Positions 27,072 to 35,951 of a stretch of DNA of 37,798 nt are shown here, piece by piece. The number at the start of each line of letters is the position of its first letter. Position 1 is the first letter of the stretch. The notes beneath the pieces were generated by a model that made no database searches, had not been told where the DNA came from, and was given only the letters and a program-made list of their open reading frames with translations. This DNA is from Acetobacteraceae bacterium. GTDB lineage: Bacteria; Pseudomonadota; Alphaproteobacteria; Acetobacterales; Acetobacteraceae. The stretch covers positions 1 to 37,798 of the forward strand of contig JASHQG010000754.1 of assembly GCA_030037665.1 (NCBI GenBank), in the 5' to 3' direction. The position numbers were made by a program, and so were the translations under genes.

Positions 27072-27752
27072 ATGAGGGCAGAGCGCGACGCGCTGATCGC
27101 AGAGATCGAGGCCGAGGCAGTGGAGACCGCGGGCTGGACCGGGCGCGATCGGTTTGCGCCGCGCGTCATCGAGACGCTCCGCAAGGTGCGCCGCGAACGT
27201 TTCGTGCCGGATCGTGAGGTCGTGCGCGCTTACATCAACGCGCCGCTGCCGATCGGCTCTGGCCAGACCATCTCGCAGCCATTCATCGTCGCACTGATGA
27301 CCGATCTGCTTGATTTGCGGCCCGAGGATCGTGTGCTGGAAGTTGGCACCGGTTCCGGCTACCAGGCTGCGGTGCTGGCCGAGCTTGCGGGTGCGGTTTT
27401 CTCGATTGAGGTCATTCCCGAACTCGCGGACATCGCGAAACGCGCGCTGGCTCGGGAAGGATATGGAGACGTCGCGTTGCGCGTTGGCGATGGCGGACAT
27501 GGATGGCCCGAACATGCGCCATTCGACGCGATCATCGTGACGGCCGCCGCGCGGGACGTCCCGCCGGCGCTGGTGGAGCAACTGCGCCCTGGCGGGCGGT
27601 TGGTCATCCCTGTCGGTGCGCCCTGCGGCGATCAGGAACTGCGCGTGCTGTGCAAAGGCCGCGATGGGAGAGTTACGTCGCGTCGAGTCCTGCCAGTTGC
27701 GTTCGTACCGCTGACCGGAGCTTCTGCGGAGTCGCATGGTCGGGACAGATGA
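27072..27752 (+). CDS. pcm: Protein-L-isoaspartate O-methyltransferase family protein
   Basis: VRRERFVPDREVVRAYINAPLPIGSGQTISQPFIVALMTDLLDLRPEDRVLEVGTGSGYQAAVLAELAGAVFSIEV...FDAIIVTAAARDVPPALVEQLRPGGRLVIPVG. GTG 27063 is an alternative start. Confidence 0.95.
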   Translation: MRAERDALIAEIEAEAVETAGWTGRDRFAPRVIETLRKVRRERFVPDREVVRAYINAPLPIGSGQTISQPFIVALMTDLLDLRPEDRVLEVGTGSGYQAAVLAELAGAVFSIEVIPELADIAKRALAREGYGDVALRVGDGGHGWPEHAPFDAIIVTAAARDVPPALVEQLRPGGRLVIPVGAPCGDQELRVLCKGRDGRVTSRRVLPVAFVPLTGASAESHGRDR

Positions 27753-27831
27753 CTGCGCGCGCCGGCGTGACGGATAGCGCGACCGATCCGGAATACGCTG
27801 CGGCGATGGCGTGGCCGGGCTAACGGCACAT

Positions 27832-27849
27832 TCCGGGCTAAAGCCCGGA
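27832..27849. repeat. Short perfect palindromic hairpin downstream of pcm
   Basis: TCCGGGCT-AA-AGCCCGGA, 8-bp perfect stem. No T-tract. Confidence 0.5.
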
Positions 27850-27996
27850 CAACCCGCACAATATGGCAGCCTGCTGCAACTCGTACCAGACCGCGCTACT
27901 CCAGGCCGGAACGATCGGCCAGCGCAGGGCCGATTGGAACGAACGCCTGCGCCCGCAGCCCGATGCGCGGACCGTGCGACCCTTCGAGTTGCTCGG

Positions 27997-28026
27997 TTGA
28001 CATACTGAACAGACTGTCGCAATACT
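27997..28026 (+). promoter_or_regulatory. Candidate sigma70-type promoter upstream of the 28104 LLM gene
   Basis: TTGACA (27997-28002), 18-nt spacer, AATACT (28021-28026). Confidence 0.35.
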
Positions 28027-28103
28027 GATGAGTAGAACGCGCCGGGCTGCAGCCGCTCCTGATATCGTCTGCGCCGGGCGCGGCACCGCCCTGGAGGATG
28101 CCG

Positions 28104-29384
28104 ATGAAACTGATGTGGTTCCATCTGATGCCGTACACCGAGCTTCCGGACAATTTCCGTGAAGCCAACCCGTCGGTATGGGTGGACATCCATTCCTCCC
28201 TGTTCGATCCGCAGCGCGCTCACCTGATGTACAACGACTTCATGGATGAGCTCGAATTTGCCGCGCAGTGTGGCTTCGATGCGGTGTGTGTGAACGAACA
28301 TCACTCCAACGGCTACGGACTGATGCCGTCACCCAATTTGATCGCCTCGTCGCTGGCGCGCCGCACCACAGAGACGGCGATTTGCGTGATGGGCAATTCG
28401 CTGGCGTTGTACAATCCGCCGACGCGCGTCGCCGAAGAATTCGCAATGATCGACTGCATCTCCGGTGGACGGCTGATCGCCGGCTTCCCGGTCGGAACGC
28501 CCATGGATACCTGCTACGTTTACGGCACCAATCCGAGCCAGCTCCGTCAGCGCTATCATGAGGCGCACGACCTTGTGCTGCGCGCGTGGACCGAGCAGGA
28601 CACGTTCGCCTTCAACGGCCGCTTCAATCAGCAACGCTATGTGAACATCTGGCCGCGGCCGGTGCAGCGGCCACATCCGCCGATCTGGATTCCGGGTGGA
28701 GGTTCCGTCGAAACGTGGCGCTGGTGCGCCGAGATGGACTATGTCTACTGCTACCTGTCGTATTACGGCTACAAGGCTGGTCGTGCTACCATGGATGGCT
28801 TCTGGGCGGAGATGAAGCGGCTGGGCAAGGAGCCGAACCCGTACCACGCCGGCTTTCTGCAGTTCGTTGGGGTGGGCGAATCCCGCCAGCATGCCTTCGA
28901 CCTTTACGCCGAGGCTGCCGAGTACTTCTATGGTCGCTGCCTGCACGTGGACGCGCGCTGGGCCACGCCCCCAGGCTACACCAGCGAAGGCAGCCAACGC
29001 GCTGGCATCGAATCTCAGATCAAGCAGGCGGCGGATGCGAACGTGCGCGGCAAGTCCACCGGCGAGCGCTTCGCTTCGGTGGCGCGCGAGATGGATGCGA
29101 TCGTCGAAAAGGGCTATGTTATCATCGGCTCGCCTAGCGATGTCGCCGAGCAGTTGCGCGAAGTGGCGGTCAACCTGAACGTCGGTCACCTGATGCTGCT
29201 TTTGCAGTTCGGCAACATGAGCAAGGAGTTGTGCCGCTACAACACGCAGAGCTTCGCACGCGACGTGATGCCGAAGCTGAAGGGTCTGTTTTCTGAGTGG
29301 AACGACCGCTGGTGGCCGCAGCCGATGGAGGTGGCCCAGCGCGCCGAGGTACCGGCGTTCCTGCCGAAACTTGCAGCCGAATAA
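28104..29384 (+). CDS. LLM-class flavin-dependent oxidoreductase (bacterial luciferase-like)
   Basis: MKLMWFHLMPYTELPDNF, DELEFAAQCGFDAVCVNEHHSNGYGLMPSPNLIASSLARRT, GGRLIAGFPVGTPMDTCYVYG, HPPIWIPGGGSVETWRWCAE. GGAGG SD favours ATG 28104 over 28098. Confidence 0.92.
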   Translation: MKLMWFHLMPYTELPDNFREANPSVWVDIHSSLFDPQRAHLMYNDFMDELEFAAQCGFDAVCVNEHHSNGYGLMPSPNLIASSLARRTTETAICVMGNSLALYNPPTRVAEEFAMIDCISGGRLIAGFPVGTPMDTCYVYGTNPSQLRQRYHEAHDLVLRAWTEQDTFAFNGRFNQQRYVNIWPRPVQRPHPPIWIPGGGSVETWRWCAEMDYVYCYLSYYGYKAGRATMDGFWAEMKRLGKEPNPYHAGFLQFVGVGESRQHAFDLYAEAAEYFYGRCLHVDARWATPPGYTSEGSQRAGIESQIKQAADANVRGKSTGERFASVAREMDAIVEKGYVIIGSPSDVAEQLREVAVNLNVGHLMLLLQFGNMSKELCRYNTQSFARDVMPKLKGLFSEWNDRWWPQPMEVAQRAEVPAFLPKLAAE

Positions 29385-29396
29385 ACGGAGTTTGCC

Positions 29397-30179
29397 GTGA
29401 GCGATCTCGAGACGTTGACCGTTGACGTCAACGGCTTTCCCACCCGCATCTGGCGCAAGGGCAGCGGCCCGAAGATCGGCTTCCTTGCCGGCTTCGGCGG
29501 GTTACCGCGCTGGGTGCCGTTTCTCGACGAGCTGGCGAAGAGCCGCACCGTGATTGTACCGTCGCTGCCTGGTTTTCCCGGCGGCGATCGCGGGCACACG
29601 GTTCTGGATACGCATCTCGACTGGCTGCTGGCAGTGCGCGATCTGCTCGACAAGGCCGAACTGGACGGCACCGACCTTGCCGGCAGTTCAGTTGGTGCGT
29701 CGCTCGCGCTGGAGATGGCGGCGCTGTGGCCGGCGTCCGTTACGCGCCTCGCGTTGATCGCACCGTTTGGCTTATTTGAAGAGAAAGACCCGCCGACCGA
29801 TCCGTGGGCGCAACGCGGCGATGCGGTCGCGGGGCTGATGTGCGCCGACCCGGCGATCTGGACCGCATTGAAGTCGGTGCCGGAGGGGGCCAACTCCGTC
29901 GAATGGCCGATTGAACAAGTGCGCGCGAGCGAGGCTGCGGCGCGCATCTTCTGGCCGTTAGGCAATACGCGGCTCGAGAAGCGGCTGGGACTGGTGAAGG
30001 CGCCGACGCTGCTTCTGTGGGGCGCGGAGGATCGGATCATGCCCAGGTCCTATGCGGACCGGTTCTCTTCGGCCATTCACGGCAGGACCAACGTGAAGGT
30101 AATCGACGGGGCAGGGCACCTGGCGGAGCTCGACAAGCCGGCGGAAGTGGCAGCGGCTGTGCTCGCGTTCGCTGCGTAG
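29397..30179 (+). CDS. Alpha/beta hydrolase
   Basis: GPKIGFLAGFGGLPRWVPFLDELAKSRTVIVPSLPGFPGG, nucleophile elbow AGSSVGASLALEMA, LLLWGAEDRIMP, GAGHLAELDKP. GTG start. Confidence 0.93.
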   Translation: MSDLETLTVDVNGFPTRIWRKGSGPKIGFLAGFGGLPRWVPFLDELAKSRTVIVPSLPGFPGGDRGHTVLDTHLDWLLAVRDLLDKAELDGTDLAGSSVGASLALEMAALWPASVTRLALIAPFGLFEEKDPPTDPWAQRGDAVAGLMCADPAIWTALKSVPEGANSVEWPIEQVRASEAAARIFWPLGNTRLEKRLGLVKAPTLLLWGAEDRIMPRSYADRFSSAIHGRTNVKVIDGAGHLAELDKPAEVAAAVLAFAA

Positions 30180-30224
30180 CCATCCCTCATCTGACAGGGC
30201 TGAGGCGGTTGGCAGGGCGGGCAT

Positions 30225-30339
30225 CTTAACATAGGTTTCGGCAGAGGCCGCAGGGAGTTCCGCGAGGTGTTCTTCCTTGTGGAAGTCTGCGGGACAAGTG
30301 CGAGAACCAGGTGTTAAGGCAGCAACCCGGCCAACCGGG
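30225..30339. ncRNA. Candidate structured RNA or leader element upstream of the 30383 esterase gene
   Basis: Nested complementary arms: CTTAACA 30225-30231 with TGTTAAG 30312-30318; GGTTTCG 30234-30240 with CGAGAACC 30301-30308 (one bulge, one wobble); CCGCAG 30248-30253 with CTGCGG 30287-30292; CTTCC-TTGT-GGAAG 30272-30285. A separate hairpin CCCGG-CCAA-CCGGG lies at 30326-30339. Confidence 0.4.
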
Positions 30340-30382
30340 AACGCAGAGCCTCAGCTCGCAACCATAACGAGGACCGACCCGC

Positions 30383-31342
30383 ATGCCGCTCGATCCCGAC
30401 GCCCAGCTTGTCATCGACATGATCCGTGCGGCGGGCCGGCCGCCGTTCGAGACACTAACGCCGCCCGAAGCTCGGCAAGCCTACAGCAACAGCCGCAAGG
30501 TGTTGCAGCCCCGCCTGCAGGATGTGGCGGAGGTGCGTAACCTCAATGCGCCCGGACCTGCGGGCGACATTCCGTTGCGCATCTACCGTGGGCTTGGCGC
30601 CGATCCGGCAGAGAAACTCCCAGCTCTTGTCTACTTCCATGGCGGCGGATGGCTGCTCGGCGATCTCGATTCGCACGACGGTGTGTGCCGCCGGTTCGCC
30701 AATGTCGCCCGTTGCTGTGTCGTGTCGGTCGACTACCGTATGGCACCGGAGCATAAGTTTCCGGCAGCGGTTGATGACAGTGCGGCCGCAACGCGGTGGG
30801 TAATGAGCAACGCGGCGTCGCTGGGCATCGACGCGTCGCGGGTGGCAGTCGGCGGGGATTCTGCCGGCGGCAACCTCGCGGCGGTGATGGCGCTTATGGC
30901 GCGCGACGGTGGTTTGCCACCAGTTGTGTTCCAGTTGCTGATCTATCCGGCGACCGATATGCGCATGGTCACCGCATCGTCGCAAACCGTGACTGAAGGC
31001 GTACCCCTCACATCCGCGACAATGCGGTGGTTCATCAATCACTACATGCGCAGCGCAGAGGATGCGAACGACTGGCGGGCCTCGCCGTTGCGCGCGGCGG
31101 ACCTCTCGGGCACGGCGCAGGCTCTGGTACTGACCTGCGCCTATGATCCGCTGTGCGATGAGGGTATCGCCTATGCGCAGCGGTTGGACCGCGAGGGTGT
31201 GCGCGTGACGCGCCTGCACTTCTCCGACCAGCCCCACGGGTTCATGAGCATGGGTAGAATTGTCCACACGGCCGACGTGGCGATCGACATGATGGGTGCG
31301 GTTTTGAAGAAAGCTCTGTGGCCACCGGGACCGCCGGAATAG
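30383..31342 (+). CDS. Alpha/beta hydrolase, HSL-family carboxylesterase
   Basis: VYFHGGGWLLGDLDSHDGVCRRFAN (HGGGW), VDYRMAPEHKFPAAVDD, GGDSAGGNLAAVMAL (GDSAGG), YDPLCDEGIAYAQRL, HGFMSMG. Confidence 0.96.
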   Translation: MPLDPDAQLVIDMIRAAGRPPFETLTPPEARQAYSNSRKVLQPRLQDVAEVRNLNAPGPAGDIPLRIYRGLGADPAEKLPALVYFHGGGWLLGDLDSHDGVCRRFANVARCCVVSVDYRMAPEHKFPAAVDDSAAATRWVMSNAASLGIDASRVAVGGDSAGGNLAAVMALMARDGGLPPVVFQLLIYPATDMRMVTASSQTVTEGVPLTSATMRWFINHYMRSAEDANDWRASPLRAADLSGTAQALVLTCAYDPLCDEGIAYAQRLDREGVRVTRLHFSDQPHGFMSMGRIVHTADVAIDMMGAVLKKALWPPGPPE

Positions 31343-31346
31343 CGCG

Positions 31347-32297
31347 CTACGGTAACCTTTGCAGAAACTCGTCCAACGCGACGATGAAGCCCAGCGTGTT
31401 CTGCCCGTGGACGTTGTGACCGCAGTTCGGCACGGTCACGAGCGTTCCTTGCGGCAGTGCATCGCGGAAACGTTCCGCCGCGTCCGCAGTCAGAATTCCT
31501 GAATTGGCACCACGTACCAGTAGCACCGGCAGACGGAACCCGCGCGCTTCATCCAGTGTGATGTTTTCTGAGGGCCCCTGACCGCGCACCAGGCCGAGCC
31601 GCCGCGGTGTCGGGTCGCATTTGCTAACGAATTTCCCATCGGTGCGCTGCAGCATGTTGTATTTTACCGTGCGCTCGACATGTTCCAGGCTGCGATACGG
31701 ATCGTATTTGCGCACGTTTTCGATGAAGTGTTGCAGGTTGTCGAATTCCTGGTTTGCCTGGACGAAGCCGGCGATCACTGCGCGGCCGCGGTCCGACAGT
31801 TCCGGACCGACATCGACGATCACCAGAGCACGAAGGCGCGACGGATCGCGCCGGGTGAGCAGCATGGCATTCCGACCGCCCATCGAATGGCCGATCAGAG
31901 TGGGGCGCTGCAGACCAAGCGCATCAATGAACGCCTCGGCGTCGTATGACATCGCGTCATTGGTGTACTCCGCGTCGCGCGACCATTCGCTGTCGCCGTG
32001 GCCGCGCTGGTCCAGCGCGAAGACGCGGTAGTTCTGTGCGAGATGCAGCGACACCAGGTCCCAGGAATGTGCGGACTGATGGCCGCCATGGAGCAGCACG
32101 ATCGCCGGCGAATCCGGGTTTCCCCATTCCAGGTATTGGAAACGGAGCTGCCGCAGCACGATATTGTGCGATCGATACGGTACGGCGGGCGTGTGCGGAA
32201 TGCCGAGATCGGCAGCGCTGGAGAGCAGGCTGCGGAATTCGTCCGTGCCGGTCATGTCGAGTGGCTGAGCAGTCGACGCGAAAGTGTTCAGGAACAT
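31347..32297 (-). CDS. Alpha/beta hydrolase
   Basis: AIVLLHGGHQSAHSWDLVSLHLAQNYRVFALDQRGHGDSEW, LIGHSMGGRNAMLL (GHSMGG), LLVRGANSGILT, NCGHNVHGQN. Confidence 0.95.
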   Translation of the reverse strand: MFLNTFASTAQPLDMTGTDEFRSLLSSAADLGIPHTPAVPYRSHNIVLRQLRFQYLEWGNPDSPAIVLLHGGHQSAHSWDLVSLHLAQNYRVFALDQRGHGDSEWSRDAEYTNDAMSYDAEAFIDALGLQRPTLIGHSMGGRNAMLLTRRDPSRLRALVIVDVGPELSDRGRAVIAGFVQANQEFDNLQHFIENVRKYDPYRSLEHVERTVKYNMLQRTDGKFVSKCDPTPRRLGLVRGQGPSENITLDEARGFRLPVLLVRGANSGILTADAAERFRDALPQGTLVTVPNCGHNVHGQNTLGFIVALDEFLQRLP

Positions 32298-32440
32298 GGG
32301 GCCTCATCTAAACCTTTCCCGCGCCTCGCACGGAAAAGCTCAGCACGTACGGCGAGACGGGTAAGGGCGCCGCGGTTCTGCACGTAGCACCTTCACCCGC
32401 CTCACCGTCAGTCTCGACCTCTCCCGCTCGAGGGGCGAAG

Positions 32441-33313
32441 TCAGTTATTGACGTACTCGCACCTGAAACCGTCGCCCCAGCGCTTCACATACCCGCGCGA
32501 CGGCGTCGGGAAGTGCGCGAAGCAGCACAGGGTGTTGGTGTCGCAGTACGTCTCCAGAAACTTCTTGCGCGTCGCCGCGCCTTGCGCCGGATCGTAGTCG
32601 ACGCGCATCGCCAGTTCCGGATACCGCGCCTGCAGTGGCGAGTGGATCAGGTCGCCGGTGATCACCGCGTCCTTGCCACCACGGCCAAGTTGCACGGCGT
32701 AGTGATCAATCGTGTGACCTGGCGTGGGGAGCAACGACACCAAATCATCGACCGCGTGATCCGACGTGACGAGGTCGTGGCGCTTCGCCTCGACGATCGG
32801 GATGACGCTGTCGACGATTGGGGGCAGCGTCGTTTTGTCATTCTCCGCGAGCCAGTAGTCCAACTCGGTTTTCGAGAACAGGTAACGCGCTTTCGGAAAC
32901 GTCGGGACCCAGCGGCCATTCTCGAGGCGTGTGTTCCAGCCTACGTGGTCGACATGGAGGTGCGTGCACATGACGATGTCGATATCGTTCACCGTGAGTC
33001 CCAGGCCAGCCAGGCTCTTCATCCAAACGTCGTCCTGCTTCATGTGCCATAGCGGGCGCGCGGTGCGGTCCTTGTCATTGCCGATACAGCTGTCGACCAG
33101 GATGGTGTGCCGGCCGGTCTGCACGATGTAGGACTGGAAGCAAAGCACCAGGTTGTCGTTCGCATCCATCGCGCCGGGTGCCAGCCAGGACCGGTTCTCT
33201 GCCAGTACCTCGGGTTTCAGTTGTGGCAGGAACTCCAATGCGGGGGTGAAGCCGCATTCCATCTCGACAATGCGATGGATCGTAATCCCGCCGACGTTAA
33301 ACGTGTTCGCCAT
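32441..33313 (-). CDS. MBL-fold metallo-hydrolase
   Basis: MANTFNVGGITIHRIVEMECGF, VMCTHLHVDHVGWNTR (HxHxDH), LLPTPGHTIDHYAVQL, AVITGDLIHSP. Start at ATG 33313; the longer ORF to 33832 is probably spurious. Confidence 0.93.
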   Translation of the reverse strand: MANTFNVGGITIHRIVEMECGFTPALEFLPQLKPEVLAENRSWLAPGAMDANDNLVLCFQSYIVQTGRHTILVDSCIGNDKDRTARPLWHMKQDDVWMKSLAGLGLTVNDIDIVMCTHLHVDHVGWNTRLENGRWVPTFPKARYLFSKTELDYWLAENDKTTLPPIVDSVIPIVEAKRHDLVTSDHAVDDLVSLLPTPGHTIDHYAVQLGRGGKDAVITGDLIHSPLQARYPELAMRVDYDPAQGAATRKKFLETYCDTNTLCCFAHFPTPSRGYVKRWGDGFRCEYVNN

Positions 33314-33499
33314 GGGGTCCCCCCGTGGTTGTCCATCTGGCGATGCTAGCCGCAGTGTGTCCTGTCGACAAATCGGCCGCGCCTGGCCGCATTTCCGGTG
33401 GCGTGGCCGGCACCGTACAGCGTGCTCGCCAGGACGCCGCTTGTCACATGCCTTTTGGCTGATGTTAGCTGGCTGCCAGCCGAGAAATTGAGGGAAACC

Positions 33500-34018
33500 A
33501 TGAGCCATACGCAAGCCGCGGCGCTGAGTCCGGAAACGGTCACAGGGCAGATGAAGCAGAACGGTGTCACCGACATCATCTGGTTGCCCGACAGCGAAAC
33601 GAACTGGCTCTATTTGCGCATGCAGGCCGATCCGGATCTGCGCCTCGTCGGCGTCACGCGTGAGGGCCACGCATGTTCCATTGCCGCGGGGCTGTACGCG
33701 GGCGGCCGCAAACCGATGATCCTGATCCAAAACACGGGGATGATGGAGTCGGGCGATTCGATTCGCGGTTGGCTGAAGGGCCTGCAAGTGCCGATCGTGC
33801 TGATGGTTGGATATCGCGGCTACACCCGGCATGGCGTGAACACCGACACGGCGGCGACTTACACCGAGCGCTTCCTTATGGCGTTCAACATTCCGTTTTA
33901 TCTGGTGGAGGGCGATGCCGATGCGGACCGCATTTCAATTGCATTCGGCGAGGCAGAAAAGATAAAGCAGCCGGTCGTGGTGCTGGTCGGCGACGAGTTT
34001 CACGGGTTCAATCGTTAG
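33500..34018 (+). CDS. TPP-binding decarboxylase alpha-type subunit (sulfopyruvate/phosphonopyruvate decarboxylase-like PYR domain)
   Basis: GQMKQNGVTDIIWLPDSETNWLYLRMQADPDLRLVGVTREGHACSIAAGLYAGGRKPMILIQNTGMMESGDSIRGWLKGLQVPIVLMVGYRGYTRHG. Confidence 0.85.
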   Translation: MSHTQAAALSPETVTGQMKQNGVTDIIWLPDSETNWLYLRMQADPDLRLVGVTREGHACSIAAGLYAGGRKPMILIQNTGMMESGDSIRGWLKGLQVPIVLMVGYRGYTRHGVNTDTAATYTERFLMAFNIPFYLVEGDADADRISIAFGEAEKIKQPVVVLVGDEFHGFNR

Positions 34019-34030
34019 GAGTCTGGCGCG

Positions 34031-34612
34031 ATGATGCACATGACCGATGTGGTGCGGGCGTTTGCAGAGCACCGTGGAGACGCGATCGTCATTCCCGGAC
34101 GCAGTGGGCGCTACTGGGCACAGATCAGCGAGACGGTGTTTGACCTGCCTCTGGGCGATCCGGCGATGGGCGGGCATGCGGGCTTCGCGCTTGGGGTTGC
34201 GTTGGCGCAGCCAAAACGGCGTGTCGTGTTGTTCGATTCCGAAGGCGATGTGCTGATGAGCCTGGGCATGCTTCCAACGATCGCCGAACAGGCGCCGGCG
34301 AATTTCTATCATTTCGTGCTGGACAACGAATGCTACGCGACGACCGGCGGACAGCCGGTACCGAACGCGAAGAATGTCGCCTATGACGTGCTGGCGCGCG
34401 GGGCGGGTTATCCGCGGGCGCATGCTTTCGCGCAACTGGATGCTTTCAGGCGCGAACTGCCGGGCATTCTCGCGGCGAAGGGGCCGGTCCTGGTGGCAGC
34501 CAAGGTGCTGGCGGAGGTGGAGAACGAGCCGATCGGGCGGCGCGTCCGCTGGCGTAAGCGGACGGCAGATCAGGTGGTAAGGGAGCTGCGCGCATCCACC
34601 TCCCCGGCTTAG
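34031..34612 (+). CDS. TPP-binding decarboxylase beta-type subunit (sulfopyruvate/phosphonopyruvate decarboxylase-like PP domain)
   Basis: DLPLGDPAMGGHAGFALGVALAQPKRRVVLFDSEGDVLMSLGMLPTIAEQAPANFYHFVLDNECYATTGGQP. Starts 12 bp after the alpha-type gene. Confidence 0.85.
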   Translation: MMHMTDVVRAFAEHRGDAIVIPGRSGRYWAQISETVFDLPLGDPAMGGHAGFALGVALAQPKRRVVLFDSEGDVLMSLGMLPTIAEQAPANFYHFVLDNECYATTGGQPVPNAKNVAYDVLARGAGYPRAHAFAQLDAFRRELPGILAAKGPVLVAAKVLAEVENEPIGRRVRWRKRTADQVVRELRASTSPA

Positions 34613-34626
34613 CTGGACCGGCTATT

Positions 34627-35580
34627 TCACCCGCTCACCCAGCGTCGAAACACGGCCAGGTCGATATTACCGCCGCTCACCACCAGACCGACGCGCTTGC
34701 CCCGCATCGACTCGCGCTCGGACAGTAATGCGGCGAGCGGTGCGGCGCCGGCTCCTTCGACAAGGTTGTGCGTGTCAGTCCAATACGCGCGCACGGCCGC
34801 AGCGATCTCCGCATCCGTCACTGTGACGATGCGCGCCGCGCCGTTGCGGACAATTTCCAGCGCCGCCGGGTCAGGCTGCCGTACAGCGATCCCGTCAGCT
34901 TCTGTGTTCGATCGGTTCAGCGTCACCATGTGTCCGGCCGCCAACGACCGCGCGTAGGGGTCGGCGCCAGCCGCCTGCACACCGACAATTTCCGTTCGCA
35001 GGCCGAGCAGGTCGCGCGTCCGAATCGCGCCGCAGATTCCCGATCCGAGGCCGATCGGCACGTATATGGCATCCAGGTCAGGCACGACCGAGAACAACTC
35101 GAACGAATAGGTCGCCACGCCCTTAACCAGATCCGGTGCGAAGGACGGCGCGAATTCCAGCTCCTCGGCTGCCGCGATTCGCGTCGCCTCCTCGCGTGCC
35201 GCTTCGAAATCTTTGCCATGCTCTCTCAGCCTGGCACCGAACGCGCGCATCGCGGCGTTCTTCTCTCTGCTGTTGCCGACCGGCGCGACGATTGTCACCG
35301 GAATGCCATAGCGTCCTCCGGCATAAGCAAGCGATTGCCCATGATTGCCGCGTGTTGCCGAGACAATGCCGCGGACATACGGCCGTTCACGTGCCAAACG
35401 TTCGACGTAAACCAACCCGCCGCGCAATTTGAAAGCGCCGGTGGGCGTGTGATTCTCGTGTTTGACCCACACATCGACGCCGGTGCGCTCCCGCAGCAGC
35501 GGCCAGGCATATTGCGGGGTCCCAGGAAAGCTCGTGTGCACGAGACGCTGCGCGTCTTCCAGCTCAGCCAGGGAGAACAT
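34627..35580 (-). CDS. PLP-dependent threonine/serine dehydratase-like enzyme (fold type II)
   Basis: PQYAWPLLRERTGVDVWVKHENHTPTGAFKLRGG (PLP Lys in FKLRGG), SATRGNHGQSLAYAGG, PIGLGSGICGAIRTRD, VVSGGNIDL. Confidence 0.93.
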   Translation of the reverse strand: MFSLAELEDAQRLVHTSFPGTPQYAWPLLRERTGVDVWVKHENHTPTGAFKLRGGLVYVERLARERPYVRGIVSATRGNHGQSLAYAGGRYGIPVTIVAPVGNSREKNAAMRAFGARLREHGKDFEAAREEATRIAAAEELEFAPSFAPDLVKGVATYSFELFSVVPDLDAIYVPIGLGSGICGAIRTRDLLGLRTEIVGVQAAGADPYARSLAAGHMVTLNRSNTEADGIAVRQPDPAALEIVRNGAARIVTVTDAEIAAAVRAYWTDTHNLVEGAGAAPLAALLSERESMRGKRVGLVVSGGNIDLAVFRRWVSG

Positions 35581-35604
35581 CGGTCACCCGCACAATGCCA
35601 CAAA

Positions 35605-35636
35605 CCACCGCCCGGAGCGCTAACTCCGGGCGGTGG
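35605..35636 (-). terminator. Strong hairpin, probable transcription terminator of the cold-shock gene
   Basis: Perfect 13-bp stem CCACCGCCCGGAG-CGCTAA-CTCCGGGCGGTGG downstream of the minus-strand csp stop, followed on that strand by TTTG. Confidence 0.75.
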
Positions 35637-35661
35637 CTGTTAGCAGAGAAAGCGACAGAAG

Positions 35662-35865
35662 TCAGGCAAGCTTGAGATTGGTGGCCGCAGCCTTGCCGCG
35701 CTCCATTGCGATTTCGTAGCTGACCTTCTGGCCATCATTCAGACCCTTGAGTCCGGCCGCCTGGACGGCGGTGATGTGGACGAACACGTCCTTGCCGCCG
35801 TCCTGCGGCATGATGAAGCCGTAGCCTTTGGTTGCGTTGAACCATTTCACGGTGCCGATAGCCAT
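35662..35865 (-). CDS. Cold-shock protein, CspA family
   Basis: [52 protein letters not shown], with RNP1 (KGYGFI) and RNP2 (VFVHI) motifs. Confidence 0.97.
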   Translation of the reverse strand: MAIGTVKWFNATKGYGFIMPQDGGKDVFVHITAVQAAGLKGLNDGQKVSYEIAMERGKAAATNLKLA

Positions 35866-35951
35866 TCTGATCACTCCTTCCGGTGCGCGTCCCCTGTCGC
35901 GCTTTGGGGGATGGGAGATGGCAACGTGGCGCGGCCTCGTTCCTGCCAGTC

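Noticed and set aside
27027-28304. 425-aa minus-strand ORF over pcm
   Set aside because: Antisense to a textbook PCMT gene; spurious.
30300-30330. Possible SRP (4.5S) RNA because of CCAGGTGTTAAGGCAGCAACC
   Set aside because: It lacks the conserved apical GGTCAGG...GGAAGG.AGCAGCC domain; only a superficial similarity.
32391-32440. CTCCCGCTCGAGGGG palindrome between the hydrolase and MBL genes
   Set aside because: The stem is short and imperfect. It resembles the other GC-rich intergenic palindromes but is too weak to call as a repeat or terminator.
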